From positions 1 to 47,030 of the forward strand of contig JAJDUA010000042.1 in the NCBI GenBank assembly GCA_022826905.1: DNA of 47,030 bases, in the 5' to 3' direction. A program made the translations under genes and the position numbers. This DNA is from Candidatus Dadabacteria bacterium (GTDB lineage: Bacteria; Desulfobacterota_D; UBA1144; Nemesobacterales; Nemesobacteraceae). Positions 42,622 through 47,030 of this stretch are shown piece after piece. Under the pieces are notes generated by a model. That model saw only the letters and a list, made by a program, of their open reading frames with translations, made no database searches and was not told the origin of the DNA. The stretch's first letter is position 1. Every line of letters begins with the position of its first letter.

Positions 42622-43066
42622 CATAATTACCGACCGCATTCAGATCGACGCGCCTATTGACTTCGTCTGGGAGGTACTGACTGACGTTGAAAAATACGGC
42701 GAATGGAATCCATTCACGTCTCAGGCCAGAACCGATTTTAAAATCGGATCGCCCGCTCATCTGCTGGTAAGAATGTGGCCGGGGAAATTCAGAATAACCG
42801 AACGTATATGCGCATTTGAAAAACCGCGTCTTCTTGCCTGGAGCAGGAAGTTCGGAACTTCCTGGCTTTTGTTCGTGGTGCGGGAGCAGCGTCTGGAACC
42901 TGTAAGTGATACCAGCTGCACCTACCATAATGTCGACCTGCTGAACGGTGTGCTCTCACAATTCGTCTCACTGTTCTTCGGCGGTTACATACGCCGCGGT
43001 TTCAGCGATGTAGGCACGGCATTGAAACTTCGCGCGGAAACTCTGTATCGGGAAAGGAAGAACTGA
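42608..43066 (+). CDS. SRPBCC/START-like protein
   Basis: A 152-residue helix-grip protein. The opening IQIDAPIDFVWEVLTDVEKYGEWNPF is the classical SRPBCC start, followed by alternating strands (GSPAHLLVRMWPGKFRI, FEKPRLLAWSRKFG) and a long C-terminal helix. The fold binds hydrophobic ligands in a cavity and may act as a cyclase, carrier or hydrolase. Its place at the end of the cluster, overlapping the second SDR, suggests it handles the pathway substrate. Confidence 0.85.
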   Translation: MSSLSIITDRIQIDAPIDFVWEVLTDVEKYGEWNPFTSQARTDFKIGSPAHLLVRMWPGKFRITERICAFEKPRLLAWSRKFGTSWLLFVVREQRLEPVSDTSCTYHNVDLLNGVLSQFVSLFFGGYIRRGFSDVGTALKLRAETLYRERKN

Positions 43067-43073
43067 AAATCCG

Positions 43074-43748
43074 CTAAGGACAAAGCCCGACAAAACTGAT
43101 CATCTTTTCCGTACCCGAACCGTCTCTTCTGTATGAAGGAAGACCATGACAACAAGTGCACAGATCCATTATCTCGACTTGCCGAACTCCCGCATCACAA
43201 AGTTCGATTCTGTTAAGCTCCACAAGATCAAGAAGAAATTTCCCGTCGCCTTTTTCTAAAAGCCAGTCCTCTTCGCCGCTGAACCTTGAGACGAACTGTG
43301 AAGCTACATCGTCTCGAACTTCGTAGCAGCATCCCCATATGGCCGGACCGATTACAGCTACGGCATCCTGCGGTTTCAAAGAGTATTTTTCACAAACGGC
43401 CCCGACACAGTCCCCGACCGCGCGCAGTGAGGTTCCGCGCCATCCCGCATGGACGGCGCAGACGCATCCGGAATCGGGAAAGCAGAGCAGAACAGGAACG
43501 CAGTCGGCCGTGATGATCCCGACCCCTATACCTTTTTGCTGGGTAACAATCGAATCGGCTTCGGCAGACTTCTGTTCCGTGGCACTGTCGGCGAAAAAAA
43601 CAGTGTTGCCGTGAACCTGGTTCACGGTAAGGATATTTTCAAGTCCGTGCGTGGCGGCAATTTTGCGAATATCCGGCCCGCCGGGATCATGAACGAAACC
43701 GTGGATGATTCCACATTTCTCTAGCAGGGCGGAACGAAAAACCTTCAT
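43074..43748 (-). CDS. pgeF: Peptidoglycan editing factor / laccase-domain (YfiH family)
   Basis: A 224-residue PgeF (YfiH) protein with the Zn ligands of the family: NQVHGNTV, TADCVPVLL and CAVHAGWRGT. Family members hydrolyse wrongly incorporated peptidoglycan precursors in E. coli and are multicopper-like purine nucleoside phosphorylases/adenosine deaminases elsewhere. It overlaps rluD by 4 bp and is co-transcribed with it, a common arrangement. Confidence 0.9.
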   Translation of the reverse strand: MKVFRSALLEKCGIIHGFVHDPGGPDIRKIAATHGLENILTVNQVHGNTVFFADSATEQKSAEADSIVTQQKGIGVGIITADCVPVLLCFPDSGCVCAVHAGWRGTSLRAVGDCVGAVCEKYSLKPQDAVAVIGPAIWGCCYEVRDDVASQFVSRFSGEEDWLLEKGDGKFLLDLVELNRIELCDAGVRQVEIMDLCTCCHGLPSYRRDGSGTEKMISFVGLCP

Positions 43749-44701
43749 CCGTTCTGTCTCCTTAGAAAATCGATCGCTGAAACCATATCCTCGGGGATTT
43801 CCGCTGAAAGCTCAATCCGCTTCCCGGTCGCCGGATGGGTAAATCCGAGGCTTCTCGCGTGAAGTGCGTGTCTTTTTATCAACCCTCCCAATATCTTTGA
43901 ATTTTTCGGGCGGTTTTTCTTGCCTCCGTAAACCTTATCGGCAAGCACCGGGAACCCGTTTTCAGAAAAATGAACCCTTATCTGGTGAGTTCTTCCGGTC
44001 TTCGGCCAAACGTTCACAAGCGTCGCCCCGCGCAACCTTTCGATTATCTCCCAGCGGGTCTCGGCAGATCTTCCAGCCCTAGAAAAAGAGGTCATCTTTA
44101 CCCTGTTCGAGGGACTCCTCCCTATGGGGGAGCTGAAAACCCCCGAACCTTTTTTCATCTCTCCGGAAACAATAGCCACATATTCCTTTTCCGTCTCTCT
44201 GTCCTTGAACTGCCCGGAAAGATTCCCGTGCGCACGGTCGTTCTTGGCCACGACCATTATCCCCGAGGTCTCCTTGTCGAGGCGGTGCACGATGCCGGGA
44301 CGCATTTCCCCTCCTATTCCCGAGAGGTCCCCGCACATATGTACAAGGGCGTTTACAAGGGTTCCGCCCGCAACTCCCGCACCGGGATGAACCACCATAC
44401 CGGCGGGCTTGTTGACGACGATTATGTCGCGGTCCTCATGGATGACCTCAACATCGATTTTCTCTCCATTTATGCCGCAGGGTTTGGGGGGCGGAATGTT
44501 GACGCTGAGACTCTCTCCGCCGCTTATTATCCTAGAAGGCTTAAACACCCTGCGGTCAATAAGTATGTGCCCAAGCTCTATATGTTTTTTTATGCTTGAG
44601 CGGCTGAGTTCCGTAAGAAAACCCGAGAGAAACACATCCGCTCTCTGCCCGGCAAATTCTTTGGGAATTTCCGTTACGGTTTTTTCTTCTGCGGATTCCA
44701 T
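43745..44701 (-). CDS. rluD: Ribosomal large-subunit pseudouridine synthase (RluD/RluA family)
   Basis: A 318-residue pseudouridine synthase: an N-terminal S4 domain (about 15-80) and the RluA core with the catalytic Asp in GIVHRLDKETSGIMVVAK (about 138-155), KTGRTHQIRVHF and ADKVYGG. It isomerises uridines in 23S rRNA, most likely at helix 69. It begins 9 bp after the SAM-hydroxide adenosyltransferase gene. Confidence 0.92.
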   Translation of the reverse strand: MESAEEKTVTEIPKEFAGQRADVFLSGFLTELSRSSIKKHIELGHILIDRRVFKPSRIISGGESLSVNIPPPKPCGINGEKIDVEVIHEDRDIIVVNKPAGMVVHPGAGVAGGTLVNALVHMCGDLSGIGGEMRPGIVHRLDKETSGIMVVAKNDRAHGNLSGQFKDRETEKEYVAIVSGEMKKGSGVFSSPIGRSPSNRVKMTSFSRAGRSAETRWEIIERLRGATLVNVWPKTGRTHQIRVHFSENGFPVLADKVYGGKKNRPKNSKILGGLIKRHALHARSLGFTHPATGKRIELSAEIPEDMVSAIDFLRRQNG

Positions 44702-44710
44702 GAATTCCCC

Positions 44711-45493
44711 TTAGCTGCTCTCCTCAACGATAATGACTTCCGGCGGAACTTCGCCGAAAACATCGCTCGCCCGCCCTTGGTTAACCGATATTTCTATATG
44801 TCCCCCGCTTCCCCCGACAGCAACAATTTCACCGGGTTCCACGGAAGAATACGATTCCGAGATTCCCGTGACCCGCTTCCCTCCAACTGTTACCACGGCC
44901 CCGTCCCCGTCGCTGACAGCCTCCGTCGGTATGCTGGTTATAAAATTCCCGAACTTGTCTGTGTAAACCACAGTTCCGCGGATATTGTTCCCGTCTACCG
45001 AGTATTCGTCATGCGGAAGAAGTTCGGGATCATGGATTAGGGGGCCGATCTCTGGGAACGGAACCCCGAGCGAAAGGTGGGCCGCGACGGGAGAAAAAAT
45101 ATCCCTCCCGTGGAAAGTGGAACTTATCTCCTTCAGGAAAAAGTCGCTGTTTTTTATTTCCCGGGCGCTGAAATCCTCGCAGGAACGGATAACCGAACTG
45201 AAAACGCCGTTATCGGGCCCCACGAAAAAATGACCGTCGGCCGAAAGCGCGAGAGGCTTTCGCATGCTCCCCACTCCCGGGTCGACCACAACCAAGTGCA
45301 CGGTTTTTTCTGGAAAATAGCGGTATGAATTGCCGATCGCAAAAGACGCGGCACGAATGTCATGAGAATCAACGCAGTGGGTTATATCAACCAGGACGGC
45401 ATCTTTGTTCACCGAAAGCATCACTCCTTTCATCGCTCCCACGTAATGATCCCTTGACCCAAAATCCGTTGTCAGTGTTATAATGCTTTTCAT
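44711..45493 (-). CDS. SAM hydroxide adenosyltransferase (DUF62)
   Basis: A 260-residue DUF62 enzyme that splits SAM into adenosine and methionine with water. TTDFGSRDHYVGAMKG (about 8-23), VVVDPGVGSMRKPL, GPDNGVFS and the FHGRDIF strand form the adenosine and SAM sites. Its physiological purpose is not settled. It heads the pgeF-rluD unit. Confidence 0.9.
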   Translation of the reverse strand: MKSIITLTTDFGSRDHYVGAMKGVMLSVNKDAVLVDITHCVDSHDIRAASFAIGNSYRYFPEKTVHLVVVDPGVGSMRKPLALSADGHFFVGPDNGVFSSVIRSCEDFSAREIKNSDFFLKEISSTFHGRDIFSPVAAHLSLGVPFPEIGPLIHDPELLPHDEYSVDGNNIRGTVVYTDKFGNFITSIPTEAVSDGDGAVVTVGGKRVTGISESYSSVEPGEIVAVGGSGGHIEISVNQGRASDVFGEVPPEVIIVEESS

Positions 45494-45547
45494 CCAAGCG
45501 GCTCCGCGAGTAAATTATGGAACGCGGGCGGGATTATATCAAGTCAG

Positions 45548-46306
45548 ATGGTGAAACTTACGGTTTTGGGTTCGGGCACATGCGTGCCCCACAGGAAAAG
45601 AGGTTCCTCCGGATATCTGCTTAGTACCGAGGACGGATCAGCCCTCTTTGACTGCGGAAACGGCACTGTATGGAAGCTTGAGAAAATAGGGGTCGACTAC
45701 CTTGGGATCGACAATATCTTCATAACCCATTTCCATCCCGACCACACTTCAGACCTCATCCCCCTTCTTTTCGCGACAAGGCATCCCTACGGCAAGAAAA
45801 GAGAAAAAACGCTCGGTATATGGGGGCCGGAAGGGTTCTCGGAATTTGTAGAAAAGCTGCGGGCCCCATACAGGGAGTGGGTAAGGCCCAAGCTTGTTGA
45901 AATCCATGAGATAGAAAAAAAGAAACAGAAAATCGGCGGCCTTGAAATAAAGACATTCAAAACCGTTCACACTGAAAACAGCGTCGGATACGTGATACGC
46001 ACACTGGGAAAAAAAATCGTCTACACGGGAGACACGGGCTATTTCCCAGGACTTCGCAAAGTGGCCTCGGATGCGGACATATTCATTACGGAATGCGCTC
46101 TTCCGGACTCAGAGAAAATGGCCGTACATATGACTCCTTCAGACATAGCAGAGATTCTTCGGGAAAGCAGTACCAAAAAAATTGTCCTCTCGCATCTTTA
46201 CCCTTCAATGGACGGGAGAGATCTTCCAGAGGAAATAAAAACGCTTTCGGGAAACAGCGAAACGGAAATAATAGTGGCTGAGGATCTGCTGGAAATTGTC
46301 ATGTGA
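45548..46306 (+). CDS. Metallo-beta-lactamase-fold hydrolase (RNase Z-like)
   Basis: A 252-residue MBL protein. The metal-binding motif is THFHPDHTSDL (about 59-69; H-x-H-x-D-H), with the later GDTGYFP Asp and VLSHLYPS His completing the site. The short length and the absence of an exosite arm resemble RNase Z-like and arylsulfatase/cyclic-nucleotide-type MBL hydrolases rather than true tRNase Z. It is divergent from the DUF62 gene. The palindrome GCATGTACATGC follows directly after its stop (46307-46318). Confidence 0.85.
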   Translation: MVKLTVLGSGTCVPHRKRGSSGYLLSTEDGSALFDCGNGTVWKLEKIGVDYLGIDNIFITHFHPDHTSDLIPLLFATRHPYGKKREKTLGIWGPEGFSEFVEKLRAPYREWVRPKLVEIHEIEKKKQKIGGLEIKTFKTVHTENSVGYVIRTLGKKIVYTGDTGYFPGLRKVASDADIFITECALPDSEKMAVHMTPSDIAEILRESSTKKIVLSHLYPSMDGRDLPEEIKTLSGNSETEIIVAEDLLEIVM

Positions 46307-46337
46307 GCATGTACATGCAGAGAAAAGTGTGATTCCT

Positions 46338-46889
46338 CTATTCTGATACGAATCCCAAACGTTCCAGTTTTTCCTCTGTTTTAGCCCATGGTTTCCCCGG
46401 AATTCTACCGATAAAATTATTGAATACATCCAAAAAAATGGCTTTAGCGGTCGAATCGGTTAGGTATTCTATCTCGGATTCAGGTAGAAGTGGTCGAACA
46501 TCATTCAGCAGCCTAGAACTGTCCACCTTTGCCAGCATGCGCTGTTCGGCCTCAGATCGTGATATGCTTATCCCAGACTTTTTCATATAAAAAAGAAAAC
46601 ACTCTATTACATGCGCAGTATCAAGCTTTTCAAAAACGACCAAAGAGTGCGCAAGATCAAACATATCCCGCCCCTTATCACGTTGCAGCAGTGCCCGGAG
46701 TTTGGTTGCAAGTATTTCTTCCTGAGAATAAGCATGAACTTCGGTCTCAGCATTAAACCATGGATTATCAACTCCGTAACGTATATATCTCGATCCGTCG
46801 TAAGCCTCAACTTCCCTGGTATTGATTTCAATTTTCAGACGCAAAGGTGTCGCCAGTGAAGCATCCTCTGCCTCCACCCGAAACAACAA
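46338..46889 (-). pseudogene. AbiEii/AbiGii-type nucleotidyltransferase toxin, N-terminally truncated
   Basis: The 183 codons match the C-terminal two thirds of AbiEii-family toxins: LFRVEAEDA, RLKIEINTRE, TKLRALLQRDKGRDMFDLAHSL and a C-terminal helical region. The N-terminal nucleotidyltransferase half with the GS-x-D-x-D motif is absent: the frame begins at a TTG and is closed by a TGA at 46902-46904. No AbiEi antitoxin is adjacent. The remaining part cannot be an active toxin, so this is a remnant. The DNA beyond it carries no match to the missing half. Confidence 0.75.
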
Positions 46890-47030
46890 ACTAGTATAGC
46901 ATCAGTTTAGTAGTGGCGGGTATTTGGGGCAGATGAGAGATTGTGGTAGAATCGGAGGAAAAAACAAGAGCTTGAGATTCGGCAGGCAATTCAAGGTGTC
47001 GTGTCTGCGCGTTGGTGGAACGATAGCGCA
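46890..47030. other. Terminal 141 bp, unassigned
   Basis: The stretch cuts off the AbiEii remnant. A GGAGG-like sequence near 46961 is followed in the + direction by an open frame (ELEIRQAIQGVVSARWWNDSA) running off the window end. It could be the start of a further gene or mobile element; the window is too short to tell. Confidence 0.35.

Noticed and set aside
43970-44599. 209-codon plus-strand frame
   Set aside because: Antisense to rluD, no family features.

Overview
The window looks like a chromosomal segment of a Gram-negative bacterium with about half G+C. It encodes an outer-membrane porin, lipoproteins with a lipobox and a type IV pilus PilM. Genes are packed in short operons with frequent 4-bp overlaps, GGAGG-type ribosome binding sites and TTG or GTG starts in places. 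The gene content (stand-alone PGI half of a Tal-PGI type enzyme, JAB-DinG helicase fusion, DUF4186, ARPP-1, CTERM-like tail) suggests a Desulfobacterota/Dadabacteria-like environmental lineage. That placement is inference from gene content only; no marker phylogeny was possible.

Layout. 1-2.1 kb: an IS1380-family transposase gene killed by one in-frame amber codon, then 0.6 kb of unassigned DNA. 2.1-3.2 kb (-): pterin genes folB/folX-like and folM-like. 3.4-9.1 kb: sugar-phosphate genes, tkt and a PGI-like gene (+) and rpiA (-), with a frameshifted tandem cache-domain surface protein between them. 9.3-14.9 kb: CBS-domain protein (+), siroheme sulfite/nitrite reductase with an unusual C-terminal helical domain (-), DUF4186 and a JAB-DinG helicase fusion (-). 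15-16.5 kb: tRNA-Ser(CGA) followed by a Fic AMP-transferase gene with its own promoter and a conspicuous repeated operator. 16.5-22.2 kb: RNase R, a small membrane protein, an unusual operon XRE regulator / two-TM sensor-like protein / lipoprotein / PilM, a DUF3574 lipoprotein and tRNA-Phe(GAA). 22.4-24.9 kb (-): ammonium transporter and beta-barrel porin behind a good sigma-54 promoter. 25.2-29.8 kb: fmt (+); prfB (with a programmed +1 frameshift), nadK and a small PD-(D/E)XK-like protein (-); a class V aminotransferase (+). 30-32.1 kb: an orphan HigA-like regulator, then a divergent pair of an NrtR-type Nudix regulator and an ARPP-1 protein around a 41-bp dyad. 32.1-37.7 kb (-): a long run of housekeeping genes (argG, queA, an NAD-dependent epimerase, aroC) with three small uncharacterised proteins.

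38.0-43.1 kb (+): the most distinctive region, five co-directional genes (DUF1214 protein, PAPS-type sulfotransferase, two short-chain dehydrogenases, SRPBCC/START-like protein) with two overlapping gene junctions and a composition that looks different from the flanks. It reads as a small acquired cluster that oxidises or reduces and sulfates a hydrophobic, possibly steroid- or terpenoid-like or lipid, substrate; the substrate is unknown. 43.1-47.0 kb: pgeF, rluD and a SAM-hydroxide adenosyltransferase (-), a beta-lactamase-fold hydrolase (+), and an N-terminally truncated AbiEii-type toxin gene near the window end.

The strongest candidates for new biology are the DUF1214/sulfotransferase/SDR cluster, the Nudix-regulator/ARPP-1 pair, the Fic gene with five operator half-sites, the XRE-sensor-lipoprotein-PilM operon and the tandem-cache protein with a Cys-containing sorting-like tail.
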